This document shows, in pieces, positions 44,454-53,254 of a DNA stretch of 64,000 nt. The stretch covers positions 35,548-99,547 of the forward strand of contig JAEULA010000018.1 of the NCBI GenBank assembly GCA_016793165.1, written 5' to 3'. Every line of letters begins with the position of its first letter. Within the stretch, counting starts at the first letter, position 1. The position numbers and the translations under genes were made by a program. This stretch comes from Alphaproteobacteria bacterium (GTDB lineage Bacteria > Pseudomonadota > Alphaproteobacteria > CACIAM-22H2). The notes under the pieces are model-generated. The model worked only from the letters and a program-made list of their open reading frames with translations. It had not been told where the DNA came from and made no database searches.

Positions 44454-45280
44454 TCATCGACAGCCATTGCCACGCCTGGACGCATTGGCCCTACCAGCCG
44501 CCGGTGCCCGACCCGGCCAGCCGCGGCACGCTCGACCAGCTCGTCTTCGAGATGGACCAGAACGGCGTCGATCGCGCCGTGATCATCTGCGCGGCGATCG
44601 ACCACAACCCCGCCAACACCGACGACGTCGTCGCCGCGGCGCGGCGCCACGGCGAACGGATCATCCCCTTCGCCGACATCGATTGCCGCTGGTCGCCGAC
44701 GCATCAGACGCCGGGCGGCGGGCAGCGGCTGCGCGCGGCGGCGGCGCGCTGGAAGCTGCGCGGCTTCACGCACTACCTGCACGAGGATCGCGACGCCGCC
44801 TGGCTGGTCGGCGACGACGGCCTTGCCCTCTTCCGGGTCGCCGTCGAGCTCGGCCTGATCGCGAGCCTCGCCTGCAGCTGGCGGCAGATGCCGATCATCC
44901 GGCGGCTCGCGCGCGAGTTCCCGACCCTGCCGATCCTCGTCCACCACCTCGCCCGCGTGCGCGCGCCGACGGAGATCGACGACGTTCTCGCCGCCGCCAC
45001 CGAGCCGAACATCCACATCAAGTTCTCCGGCTTCGGATACGCCAGCGCCGAAGGCTGGAACTTCCCGTGCGCCGACATGCACGGCCTTGCCCGCGCGATC
45101 CACGATCGCTTCGGTGCCGACCGGCTTTGCTGGGGATCGGACTATCCCGTGTCGCGCCGCTACATGACCTACCGGCAGAGCCTCGAGATCGTGCGGCGCC
45201 ATTGCGGCTTCATCGCGCCCGCCGAGATGCCGGCGGTGCTCGGCGGAACGATGGCGCGGCTGCTCTCGGGCGCGGCGTGA
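44450..45280 (+). CDS. Amidohydrolase_2-family metal-dependent hydrolase (possible lactonase)
   Basis: 276 residues, TIM-barrel amidohydrolase (PF04909). Metal-site residues are in DSHCHAW (His6 and His8), the strand histidine is in LVHHLARV and the catalytic aspartate in WGSDYPVSRR. The opening MIIDSHCHAW resembles lactonases for L-rhamnono-, L-fucono- or galactono-lactones and 2-pyrone-4,6-dicarboxylate hydrolase. The ATG is in an ATGA overlap with the ATPase gene, so hydrolysis is tied to import. A Gfo/Idh oxidoreductase and a mutarotase convergently placed nearby support a sugar-lactone substrate; this is inference. Confidence 0.83.
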   Translation: MIIDSHCHAWTHWPYQPPVPDPASRGTLDQLVFEMDQNGVDRAVIICAAIDHNPANTDDVVAAARRHGERIIPFADIDCRWSPTHQTPGGGQRLRAAAARWKLRGFTHYLHEDRDAAWLVGDDGLALFRVAVELGLIASLACSWRQMPIIRRLAREFPTLPILVHHLARVRAPTEIDDVLAAATEPNIHIKFSGFGYASAEGWNFPCADMHGLARAIHDRFGADRLCWGSDYPVSRRYMTYRQSLEIVRRHCGFIAPAEMPAVLGGTMARLLSGAA

Positions 45281-45391
45281 CGCGGGGCCTCCGCGGCGGC
45301 GACCGACAAGCCTCCGTCCGGACCCTCGCGCCGCTTCCCCCGTCGCTCGAAACCAATCGGGTCGCGCGCGACCGGGGCAGGCGTCCGATCG

Positions 45392-45718
45392 CTAGGCAGC
45401 GGACAGCCGAAACATCAGCGGCAGCACGTCGCGCACCGGCCGGCCGTCGACCTGCTCGATCAGGCCTTCCATGTGCTTCTGCCAGCGCTTCGAGACGGGA
45501 TCGTCGGGAATGCGACCCATGCGGTGATCGACGAGCCGCTCGATATGGGCGAAGAGCAGGCCCGTCTCCTCGTGCAGGTAGATCTCGTAGCGCAGGATCC
45601 CGGCACCGAGCAGCAGCGCGCGCATCTCGGGCCAGAGCTCGTCGTGGCGGCGCTTGTACTCGGCCGTCGCGCCCGGCAGCAGGCGCAGGGTGAAGGCGAT
45701 CGTCTCGGTCGCGCTCAC
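45392..45718 (-). CDS. L-rhamnose mutarotase-like protein (RhaM family)
   Basis: 108 residues, near the 104 of RhaM. The family pattern is visible: FTLRLLPGATAEYKRRHDELWPEMRALLLGAGILRYEIYLHEETGLLFAHIE, then RWQKHMEGLIEQ. The active-site tyrosine-histidine segment YKRRHDELWPE and YEIYLH are intact. RhaM interconverts anomers of L-rhamnose; relatives act on L-fucose or other deoxysugars. The GTG start overlaps the Gfo/Idh stop (GTGA), which decides the start and shows coupling. It suggests that this oxidoreductase works on a reducing sugar. Confidence 0.85.
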   Translation of the reverse strand: MSATETIAFTLRLLPGATAEYKRRHDELWPEMRALLLGAGILRYEIYLHEETGLLFAHIERLVDHRMGRIPDDPVSKRWQKHMEGLIEQVDGRPVRDVLPLMFRLSAA

Positions 45719-46797
45719 GGCAGGCGCTCCCCTGCCGGGATCTCGACGCGCTCGCTGCGGCCGCCCGCCTTCGACGAGCGCAGCATCGCCTCGATGATCG
45801 ACACGGTCGCGGCGCCCACCTCGCCCGGCGAGCAGTTCTCGCCGCGGCCGCAGGCCAGGTCGACGAGCGCATTGACCGGCCCGTCGCACCTGTATTCCCA
45901 CTGGCCGGGCGCGATCGCGAGTCGCCGGTTGGCGCCGTCGTTGCGGCGCAGCTCGCAATGGTCGCCGTCGAACGAGATGTCGAGCACGCCCTGGTCGCCG
46001 GTGATCACCAGCCGCAGGAACGGACGCTGCCCCTCCGGCATCGCTGCCGCGCCGCTCAGGCTCGCGACCGCGCCACCCTCGAAGCGCAGCGCACCGGCAT
46101 CGACGAGGTCGACCTCGCCCGTGCCCCAGCAATGCGCGCTCACCGCCTCGGGCTTCAGCCCCGTGAGCCATAGCATCATCGCCAGCGAATGCGAGAGCTG
46201 GCCGTAGGCGAAGCCGCCGCCATGCGACGGGTCCTGCCAGGTGGAGTGATGGTCGGGCGGGAAGAACGTCGTCTTCCAGCTCCTCAGGCCGACATCGCCG
46301 CTGAACACCGCGCGCGTGCAGGTGACGAAGGTGCAGAGGATGTGCTCGACGCGTCCCACCGCGCCGTCGCGGATCATGCGACGCACCTCGCCGACCCCGT
46401 CGAGATACTGGTGGCCGTTGGCGATCACGAGCTGCACGCCCGCGGCGCGGGCGCGCGCGACGAGATCCCACGCCTCGGCCGCGAGGAGCGTCATCGGCTT
46501 CTCGCACATCACATGCGCGCCGGCGGCGATCGCGTCCCTCGTCTGCGCGTAGTGGAGGTGGTGCGGCGTCGAGACGATGACGGCGCGCGGTCGGCGCGCA
46601 AGCAGCGCGCGATGATCCTCCGACGCGAAGGCGAAGCCGAAATGCGCGCGCACGCGCTCGAGCTCGGCGGCGCCCAGCCGACAGACGCCGTCGAGCCGGA
46701 CGTCCGGACGCGCCGCCAGCACGGGGATGTGGTTCTGCGCGCCGTACCAGCCGGCGCCGATCACGGCGACGGGGACGGCGTTGTCGGTGGTGGCCAT
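45715..46797 (-). CDS. Gfo/Idh/MocA-family oxidoreductase
   Basis: 360 residues. The Rossmann motif GAGWYGA is at 14-20 and the catalytic EKP at 99-101 (HVMCEKPMT). The C-terminal half with PSHGGGFAYGQLSHSLAMMLWLTGLKPEAVSAH contains the histidine-rich active-site region of the family. Members oxidise sugars or inositols with NAD(P). It precedes and overlaps the mutarotase gene on the same strand. ATG 46797 was chosen; it lies nine residues before the Rossmann strand. Confidence 0.88.
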   Translation of the reverse strand: MATTDNAVPVAVIGAGWYGAQNHIPVLAARPDVRLDGVCRLGAAELERVRAHFGFAFASEDHRALLARRPRAVIVSTPHHLHYAQTRDAIAAGAHVMCEKPMTLLAAEAWDLVARARAAGVQLVIANGHQYLDGVGEVRRMIRDGAVGRVEHILCTFVTCTRAVFSGDVGLRSWKTTFFPPDHHSTWQDPSHGGGFAYGQLSHSLAMMLWLTGLKPEAVSAHCWGTGEVDLVDAGALRFEGGAVASLSGAAAMPEGQRPFLRLVITGDQGVLDISFDGDHCELRRNDGANRRLAIAPGQWEYRCDGPVNALVDLACGRGENCSPGEVGAATVSIIEAMLRSSKAGGRSERVEIPAGERLP

Positions 46798-46938
46798 GTC
46801 TCCCCCAAGTCGAATCGTCGACCGCATCGGAGCATGCGAGGCGCGAAGAGGCCAGCGCGGCAGCATTGACGCGCCGCGCGGCGGCGGGCAGGAGTGGCGA
46901 CGCGATCGCCCACCGATCGAGCCCGGACTCTCCTCCCC

Positions 46939-47053
46939 GCCGCCTCCGGCGGCCGCTCCTCCTCACGCGCGGACGGCGGCCGCGATCGCCCCTCCGCGCA
47001 TGACGACGGACGGGCCGCGAAGCGGCCAGGGAGGACGACCCGGGCTCGGACCT
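46939..47053. repeat. Degenerate palindromic element in a divergent promoter region
   Basis: GCCGCC-TCC-GGCGGC (46939-46953) and GGCCGC-GAA-GCGGCC (47013-47027) are perfect 6-bp hairpins; the second is followed by AGGGAGGACGACC, as in the junction elements. This copy lies upstream of the dehydrogenase gene and not behind a binding-protein gene. Confidence 0.45.
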
Positions 47054-47070
47054 CACCACCGAGTCTCGAC

Positions 47071-48033
47071 ATGTCCCGCTCCATCCTCGTCCTCACCGAA
47101 CGCCTGCCCGAGCCCGGCATGGCGCTGCTTGCCGCCCGCCCCGATGTCGAGACGCGCATCCTGCCGGCGCCGACCGAGGCGGCGCTCGCCGAGGCGATTC
47201 CGGCAGCGGACGGCGTGATCATGGCGATGGAGCAGCCGGCCCTGACCGCGGCCGTGATCGCTTCCGCGCCGCGGCTGCGCGTCGCCTGCCGCTTCGGCGC
47301 CGGCTACGACAATTTCGACGTCGCGGCCCTGACGGCGCGGCGCATCCCGCTCGCGACCACCGGCGGCACGAACGCCCCGACGGTGGCCGAGCAGGCGCTG
47401 TACCTGATGCTGGCCCTGGCCAAGCGCGGCCCCACGCTCGACCGCGCGGTCAAGAGCGGCGCCTGGCCGCGGGCGTTCGGCGGCGTCGAGCTGATGGGCA
47501 AGACCTGCGTGCTGGTCGGCTACGGATATATCGGCCGCGAGATCGCGCGCCGGGCCGCGGCGTTCGACATGCGCCTGGTCGTCGTCGACCCGTTCGTCGA
47601 GCCGGAGCCGGGGACCGGGTTCGTGGTCGAGCGCGACCTGATGCGCGCCCTGCCGCAGGCCGACTTCGTCGTCCTCGCTTGCGCGCTCAACGACGCGACG
47701 CGCGGGCTGATCGGGCCGGCCACCCTCGCCGCGATGAAGCGCACCGCCTTCGTCGTCAACATCGCGCGCGGCCCGGTGGTCGACGAAGCCGCGCTCGCCG
47801 CGGCGCTCGCCGCGGGTCGCCTCGCCGGGGCCGGGCTCGACGTGCTGCGCCAGGAGCCGCCGGCGCGCGCCAATCCGCTGCTCGGCCGCGACGACGTCGT
47901 CTTCACGCCGCACACCGCGGCGTACATCGCCGAGACCTTCGACCGTGTCGCGCAGGTCTGCGCGCGCAACGCCCTCGCCGGACTCGACGGACGCCTCGAC
48001 CCGGCCTTCGTCGTCAACCGCGCCGTCCTCTGA
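47071..48033 (+). CDS. D-isomer-specific 2-hydroxyacid dehydrogenase
   Basis: 320 residues. The NAD-binding loop GYGYIGREIARRAAAF begins at 150. The catalytic residues are Arg233 (NIARGPVVDEAAL), Glu262 (RQEPP) and His281 (TPHTAAY). The substrate loop CRFGAGYDNFD (73-83) and TGGTNAPTVAEQAL are typical of glyoxylate/hydroxypyruvate or phosphoglycerate dehydrogenase-like enzymes. No ACT domain is present. It diverges from the Gfo/Idh-mutarotase pair and could reduce a 2-keto acid from the same pathway. Confidence 0.9.
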   Translation: MSRSILVLTERLPEPGMALLAARPDVETRILPAPTEAALAEAIPAADGVIMAMEQPALTAAVIASAPRLRVACRFGAGYDNFDVAALTARRIPLATTGGTNAPTVAEQALYLMLALAKRGPTLDRAVKSGAWPRAFGGVELMGKTCVLVGYGYIGREIARRAAAFDMRLVVVDPFVEPEPGTGFVVERDLMRALPQADFVVLACALNDATRGLIGPATLAAMKRTAFVVNIARGPVVDEAALAAALAAGRLAGAGLDVLRQEPPARANPLLGRDDVVFTPHTAAYIAETFDRVAQVCARNALAGLDGRLDPAFVVNRAVL

Positions 48034-48099
48034 GTCCACACCCGAGCCGGATCGTCGAGCCGAAGGCAGCGAGAACCGATTCGACGACGGCGCGCGCGA

Positions 48100-49275
48100 T
48101 CACTCGGCAGCGGCAGGGGCGCGGACCGGGCCGGGAAGGAACGTCACGAACAGCGTGGTGCACACGGCGATCGCGGCCATGGCGGCGAGCATCACGCCGA
48201 AGCCGGCGCTCTTGACGACCGGGCCGAGCAGCCAGATCGCGACCGACGCGCCGGTGAAGGACACGGCCAAGCGCACGCCGGTGACGCGCGAGCGCAGCCG
48301 GTCGTCGACGTACTGGACGATGATCGCGTCGGTGAAGGGGATCGCGCCGAAGACGACGGCCATGTAGGCGATCGCGACGACGAACAGGAGCCAGCCCTCC
48401 GCCTGCGAGGCGAGCAGGAACAGCGGCACCTGCAGCGCCACGACGGGCAGGTAGACGCTCTTCAGCGGGAAGCGGTCGATCAGCTTGCCGACGACGAGCT
48501 GCGTGAAGGAGGCGATGGTGTAGACCGCCGCGAGCAGGGTCCCGATCAGCGCCGGATCGTCGATGATCCCGCGGAACCGTTCGCTCAGCAGCTGGCCCGT
48601 GCCGTTGGTCGTGAAGTTGAAGATTAGGCTGCCGGAGATCGCCGTCAGCGTCATCACGAGGAACACGCGCGCCATGACCTCGCGCGGCAGGTCGAGCTGC
48701 CTGCCCTTGCGCTTCGCCGGCGCCATGTCCTCCTTCGGCACCAGCAGCGCGAACAGCACGCCGCAGCCGATTGCGACCACGCTGGGCACGGCAAAGGCGG
48801 CGCGCCACCCGAGATGCTTGACCAGGAACCCCGTCAGGATCGCGGCGAAGGCGATGCCGAGATTGCCCGCGAGGCCGTTTACGCCGATCGTGAAGCCCGG
48901 GTTCGCGGCCTTCTGCACCAGCATCGGGATGCCGACGGGATGATAGATCGCGGCGAAGCAGCCCATCAGCGTCAGCGCGGCGGCGAGCTGCCAGGGGGTC
49001 TGCGCGATTGCGACCAGCAGCCCCGCCCCGCCGATGCCGAGGAAGAACACGATCATCATGGCGCGGCGGCCCCACTGGTCGCCGAGCTTGCCGGCCGGCA
49101 CCGAGCCGAGGCCGAACATCACGAAGGCGCCCATCGTGTAGGGCATGAGGTCGTTCCAGCCCATGCCCCATTGCGCCGCGATCGTCGCCACGGCCGTGGC
49201 GAAGATGAGCATGAACAGATGGTCGATCGCGTGCCCGACGTTGAGCAACAGCGCCAGCGGCGTCAGGTTGTGCAT
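48100..49275 (-). CDS. MFS transporter
   Basis: 391 residues, twelve helices, major facilitator fold. The loop 2-3 motif is [24 protein letters not shown]. The start [33 protein letters not shown], with H-x-x-D-H in helix 1, is seen in MFS_1 members annotated as sugar-phosphate or fosmidomycin-resistance-type transporters. A second loop [13 protein letters not shown] is in the C-half. ATG 49275 has GGGAGGG nine bases upstream. The substrate is unknown. Confidence 0.87.
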   Translation of the reverse strand: MHNLTPLALLLNVGHAIDHLFMLIFATAVATIAAQWGMGWNDLMPYTMGAFVMFGLGSVPAGKLGDQWGRRAMMIVFFLGIGGAGLLVAIAQTPWQLAAALTLMGCFAAIYHPVGIPMLVQKAANPGFTIGVNGLAGNLGIAFAAILTGFLVKHLGWRAAFAVPSVVAIGCGVLFALLVPKEDMAPAKRKGRQLDLPREVMARVFLVMTLTAISGSLIFNFTTNGTGQLLSERFRGIIDDPALIGTLLAAVYTIASFTQLVVGKLIDRFPLKSVYLPVVALQVPLFLLASQAEGWLLFVVAIAYMAVVFGAIPFTDAIIVQYVDDRLRSRVTGVRLAVSFTGASVAIWLLGPVVKSAGFGVMLAAMAAIAVCTTLFVTFLPGPVRAPAAAE

Positions 49276-49411
49276 GCGAGGCGCCCTCCCGATCGGACCC
49301 GGCTCGACCATAGAACAATCGCCGCGCGCCGGTCGCGCCCAACCCGAAACCATCGGTTTGAACGCCGGCGGCGCCGAGGCATCATCCCCGCCCGACTTTC
49401 GCGAGCCACCG

Positions 49412-50323
49412 ATGATCACGCCCGAAGCCGCCAACGACGACGAGGATCCCCTCTCCCCGGCCGAGGAGCTCTACCTCGAGTTCGTGATGCCCGACGAACT
49501 GCCGGCCGAGGCGCTGCACGAGGCCGTCGCCTGTTGGCCCGAGTATCGCGATTTCCTCCTCGAGGCCTTCCGCGGCCATGCGGACGGAACCTGGGACATC
49601 CGCGACGCCGGCGACGCGCTGCTGTTCCTGGTGCATCTCTTCGCCCAGATGCGGGAGACCGACGCCTATCGGCCGCTGGCGGCGCTGCTGCGGCGCCCGA
49701 TCGAGGATCTCGAGGACTCCCTGGGCGACACGCTCGAGGCCACGCTGCCGCGCATCCTCGTCGGGGTGTTCGACGAGGATCCCGAGCCGCTCGAGGCCTT
49801 GATCCTCGATCCGGCCGTCGCCGAATACGCCCGGTGGCCGGTGATCGATGCCTATGTCGCCCTGGCGAAGCTCGGCCGGATCGATCGCGGCCGCGCGATC
49901 CGGGTCCTGCTCGGCATGGCGCCGGAGGTCTTCCCGGCCGACGATTCCGCATGGGTCGGCTGGCTGCTCGGCTGCGCCGCCCTGGGGGACGCGGCGCTGA
50001 TCGAGGCCGCGCGCACTCGGCTCGGCGCGGGCGCGATCGCGCCCGCCGGTTTCCGGCTCGAGGACCTCGAAGCGGAGGTCGAGCGCTGGAAGGGCGACCC
50101 GCCGCCCGTGCACGAGGCGACGGTCCCGATCGCCGACGCCGTCGCGGAGCTGTCGCAATGGCACGGCTTCACGGCCGCGGGTGTCGCGGAGCGGCGCAAG
50201 GCCGAATCCCTCGGCGGATCGATCGGCCGCGACACGCACGTGAATCCCTATCGCGACGTCGGGCGCAACGACCCCTGCCCCTGCGGCAGCGGAAAGAAGT
50301 TCAAGAAGTGCCACGGCGCCTGA
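49412..50323 (+). CDS. DUF1186-like protein with C-terminal SEC-C zinc motif
   Basis: 303 residues. The end [19 protein letters not shown] is a perfect SEC-C motif, which binds zinc through C-x-C...HC and is shared with SecA. The preceding body is helical ([26 protein letters not shown], then [51 protein letters not shown]) and matches the HEAT-like DUF1186 arrangement. SEC-C proteins often bind ribosomes or other partners; the role here is not known. It diverges from the MFS gene, with 136 bases between the starts. Confidence 0.85.
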   Translation: MITPEAANDDEDPLSPAEELYLEFVMPDELPAEALHEAVACWPEYRDFLLEAFRGHADGTWDIRDAGDALLFLVHLFAQMRETDAYRPLAALLRRPIEDLEDSLGDTLEATLPRILVGVFDEDPEPLEALILDPAVAEYARWPVIDAYVALAKLGRIDRGRAIRVLLGMAPEVFPADDSAWVGWLLGCAALGDAALIEAARTRLGAGAIAPAGFRLEDLEAEVERWKGDPPPVHEATVPIADAVAELSQWHGFTAAGVAERRKAESLGGSIGRDTHVNPYRDVGRNDPCPCGSGKKFKKCHGA

Positions 50324-50341
50324 TCCGCGGCGGAGAGCGCC

Positions 50342-51628
50342 TCAGCCCGCCATCAGGACGGTCGGCACCCACAGAACGAGGCCGGGGAACACCGTGATCA
50401 GCACCAGGACGCCGATGCCCGCGTAGAGGAAGGGCATCACCTCGCGCACCTCCTCGTCCAGCCGCACGCCCGCGAAGTTCGCGCAGATGTAGAGCAGGAT
50501 CCCGACCGGCGGCGTCAGCAGGCCGAGGCAGAGGTTGAACACCATCACCAGGCCGAAATGCACGAGATCGATGCCGACGGCGGACACCACCGGCACCAGC
50601 ACCGGGATGAGGATCAGCAGCGCCGGCAGCGGCTCCATGAAGATGCCGATCACCAGCAGCAGCACGTTGATCAGCATCAGGATGACGGTCGGGTCGTTCG
50701 ACACCGAGGCGATCCAGGCCGCGAGCGCCTTGGGCAGGCCCGAGATCGCGAGCAGCCAGCCGAAGCCGTTCGACAGGGCGATGATGAACATGACGAGCGC
50801 CGTGTCGAGCGCGGTCTGCACCAGCATCGGCCAGATCGAGCGCAGCGTGAGCTCTCGGTACACGAACTTGCCGATGAACAGCGCGTAGAGCACCGCGATC
50901 GTCGCGCTCTCGGTCACCGTCACGATGCCGCCGACCACGCCGAGCAGGATGATGATCGGCATCAGCATCGCCGGCAGCGCGGGCACCAGCCGGCTCGGAA
51001 TCTCGGCGAGCGGCACCTTCTCGGTGGTCGGGTAGTTCCGCCGGACCGAGATCCAGTACGCCATCACCATCAGCGCGAGGCCCAGCAGCACGCCGGGCAC
51101 GATGCCGCCGAGGAACAGCGCGATGATCGACACGCCCTTGCCCGCCGACAGGCCGTAGATCACCAGCGGAATCGACGGCGGGATGATCGGGCCGTTGACG
51201 CAGGCCGAGGCCATCAGCGCCGCCGCGAAGCCGCCGCCGTAGCCCTGCTTCTTCATCGCCGGGATCAGCACCTTGCCCAGCGCCGACGCGTCGGCCGCCG
51301 CCGAGCCGGACAGGCCCGAGAAGATCATCGCGGCGAGCACCGAGGTCAGCGCGAGGCCGCCGCGGAAGCGGCCGACCATCGCCAGCGCGAGGTCGATGAT
51401 GCGCTGGGTGATGCCGCCGCCGTTCATCAGGTTGCCGGCGAGGATGAAGAACGGGATCGCCAGCAGCGCGTAGGAGTCGGCGCCGACCAGCGTGCGCTGC
51501 GCCAGCAGCGACATCGGCAGCGTGTCGTGCCACAGGATGCCGAACATCGCGGCGAGCCCCATCGCGAAGGCGATGGGCACGCCGATCAGGCAGAACAGGA
51601 AGAAGCCGCCGATGAGGATGGCGCTCAT
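50342..51628 (-). CDS. TRAP transporter large permease (DctM family)
   Basis: 428 residues with about 12 helices. Family landmarks are the start LIGGFFLFCLIGVPIAFAMGLAAM, PFFILAGNLMNGGGITQRIIDLALAMVGRFRGGLALTSVLAAMIFSGLSGSAAADASALGKVLIPAMKKQGY and SACVNGPIIPPSIPLVIYGLSAGKGVS. It couples sodium flow to uptake of an organic acid or similar ligand delivered by DctP. The small permease stop lies ten bases upstream. It is the last gene of the four-gene minus-strand cluster. Confidence 0.94.
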   Translation of the reverse strand: MSAILIGGFFLFCLIGVPIAFAMGLAAMFGILWHDTLPMSLLAQRTLVGADSYALLAIPFFILAGNLMNGGGITQRIIDLALAMVGRFRGGLALTSVLAAMIFSGLSGSAAADASALGKVLIPAMKKQGYGGGFAAALMASACVNGPIIPPSIPLVIYGLSAGKGVSIIALFLGGIVPGVLLGLALMVMAYWISVRRNYPTTEKVPLAEIPSRLVPALPAMLMPIIILLGVVGGIVTVTESATIAVLYALFIGKFVYRELTLRSIWPMLVQTALDTALVMFIIALSNGFGWLLAISGLPKALAAWIASVSNDPTVILMLINVLLLVIGIFMEPLPALLILIPVLVPVVSAVGIDLVHFGLVMVFNLCLGLLTPPVGILLYICANFAGVRLDEEVREVMPFLYAGIGVLVLITVFPGLVLWVPTVLMAG

Positions 51629-51638
51629 CGCGGCGGCC

Positions 51639-52139
51639 TCAGAACTCGCCGGACGAGACGGTCGCCGACCGCCTCGCCGGATCGACGAGCTTCTCGACGA
51701 AGTAGAGCAGCATCATCGAGCAGGAGACCGGCGCCGAGAAATAGTACCAGGCCGGCGTGATCTCGAGCGCGCCGGCCGTCTGCGGCAGCACGTCGATGCT
51801 CAGCTTGAGGCTGAACACCAGGAGCACGACGATGAAGACGATGTTCATGATCTCGATGAACCACGCCATCGCCGGCTTGAACCGCTCGGGCAGCATGGCC
51901 AGGAAGAAGTCGACGCCGATGTGGAGACGCTCGCGGTAGAGCACGGCCGCGCCGAGGAAGATGCACCACGCAAACAGCATGTTCGAGACCTGCTCGATCC
52001 ACGAGATCGGCGAGTCGAGCACGTAGCGCCACCACACGGCGGCGAGCGTGATGAGCACGATCGCCAGCACGATCGCGCCGAGCGCGAGCCGCGCGAGCGC
52101 GGTGACGGCGTCGCAGACGGTCGAGACGAGGGTTTTCAC
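51639..52139 (-). CDS. TRAP transporter small permease (DctQ family)
   Basis: 166 residues, four helices. AVWWRYVLDSPISWIEQVSNMLFAWCIFLGAAVLYRERLHIGVDFFLAMLPERFKPAM is the DctQ core (the WRY...E motif and R-x-x-x-H-I-x-x-D). The start is GTG at 52139, directly behind the large hairpin, with no good ribosome site visible, so translation may depend on that structure or on read-through from upstream. It scaffolds the large permease. Confidence 0.9.
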   Translation of the reverse strand: MKTLVSTVCDAVTALARLALGAIVLAIVLITLAAVWWRYVLDSPISWIEQVSNMLFAWCIFLGAAVLYRERLHIGVDFFLAMLPERFKPAMAWFIEIMNIVFIVVLLVFSLKLSIDVLPQTAGALEITPAWYYFSAPVSCSMMLLYFVEKLVDPARRSATVSSGEF

Positions 52140-52140
52140 G

Positions 52141-52201
52141 GACGGGCGCGGCCGATGAGGCGGTGGAGGCGGAGGGTGTCCCCTCCGCCTCCGCGCCCGT
52201 C
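52141..52201 (-). repeat. Strong nested hairpin between dctP-type and dctQ-type genes
   Basis: The inner stem GGAGGCGGAGGG (52165-52176)/CCCTCCGCCTCC (52181-52192) is a perfect 12 bp with the loop TGTC. The outer stem GACGGGCGCGG (52141-52151)/CCGCGCCCGTC (52191-52201) is a perfect 11 bp. It begins at the receptor stop codon and ends one base before the GTG of the small permease. No T-tract follows. An attenuator or 3'-end stabiliser that lets more receptor than permease be made is likely. Confidence 0.75.
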
Positions 52202-53192
52202 ACGCGATCTGCGCGATGCGGTCCACCCACTTCTTCACGTGGGGGAACTCCGCATCCATGCCCTGCAGCGCCGCACGGAAGGCGCCCTTGTCGACCTCGT
52301 TGATCGCGATGTTCTTCTTCTTCACTTCCTCGAGGATGCGGTTGTCGTCGGCGACGACGCGCGGCCGCAGGTCGTCCTCCATGTCGCGCCCCGCCTTCAC
52401 CAGCGCCTGGCGCAGCGGCTCGGAGAGGCGCTGGAACGCCGCGTCGGCGACGATCAGGACGTTGTCCTGCATCATGTGCTCGGTGAGCGCCAGGTTCTTG
52501 CTGACGTCGTAGATGCCCGAGTTGAAGGTCAACGCCATCGGGTTCTCCTGCGCGTCGATCACGCCCGACTTCAGCGCCTGGAAGACCTCGGGCCAGGCCA
52601 TCGGCGTCGGCGAGGCGCCGAAGCGCTCGAAGGTCCGGCGCCACATCGTCGTCTCCGGCACGCGGATCTTCAGGCCCTTCATGTCGGCCGGCACCTTGAT
52701 CGAGCGGCTCGACGACACCATGCGCGGCATGCGCGGGATCGACGCCATCGGCCGGACCTTCATCGACTTGGCGACGTCCTCGCCGTATTCCGGCATCAGC
52801 GTCGTCATGACCCGGTCCTTGTGGGCCACGTCCTTGAACAGATACGGGTAGGTCCAGACCTCGGCCGGCTTGTACCAGCCGCCGAGGATCGCCGCGCCCG
52901 GCGTCGCCACCTGGACCGCGCCCTGCAGCAGGCCCTCGACGTTCTCGCGCTCGCCGCCGAGCGCGCCGCCGTGGTGGGTGGCGATCTGGACCTGGCCGCT
53001 GGTGAGCTCGCTCGCGCGCTTGGCGAAGACGTCGAGCGCGATCGAGATGAAGTCGCTCGCCGGCGCGACCGAGGCGCCGATCCACTTCACCTGCTGCGCC
53101 CGCAGGATCGCCGGTGCGCCGAGCAGGGCGCCTGCGCCCGCGAAGCCGCCGATCGCCGCACGGCGGCCGATTCGAGTCGTCTTGGTCGTCAT
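52200..53192 (-). CDS. TRAP transporter substrate-binding protein (DctP family)
   Basis: 330 residues. A Tat-type signal (GRRAAIGGFAGAGALLGAPAIL) precedes the DctP fold: KWIGASVAPASDFISIALDVFAKRASELTSGQVQIATHHGGALGGERENVEGLLQGAVQVATPGAAILGGWYKP. ADMKGLKIRVPETTMWRRTFERFGASPTPMAWPEVFQALKSGVIDAQENP contains the conserved arginine that binds the ligand carboxylate. GGAGGAGACG precedes ATG 53192. The ligand is probably a carboxylic acid handled by the upstream oxidoreductase. Confidence 0.92.
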   Translation of the reverse strand: MTTKTTRIGRRAAIGGFAGAGALLGAPAILRAQQVKWIGASVAPASDFISIALDVFAKRASELTSGQVQIATHHGGALGGERENVEGLLQGAVQVATPGAAILGGWYKPAEVWTYPYLFKDVAHKDRVMTTLMPEYGEDVAKSMKVRPMASIPRMPRMVSSSRSIKVPADMKGLKIRVPETTMWRRTFERFGASPTPMAWPEVFQALKSGVIDAQENPMALTFNSGIYDVSKNLALTEHMMQDNVLIVADAAFQRLSEPLRQALVKAGRDMEDDLRPRVVADDNRILEEVKKKNIAINEVDKGAFRAALQGMDAEFPHVKKWVDRIAQIA

Positions 53193-53254
53193 CGTCTCCT
53201 CCCTCGTTGTCGCGGGCGACCCTCGCCGGGCGCCCCGTCTCGCGTCGACGGCGG

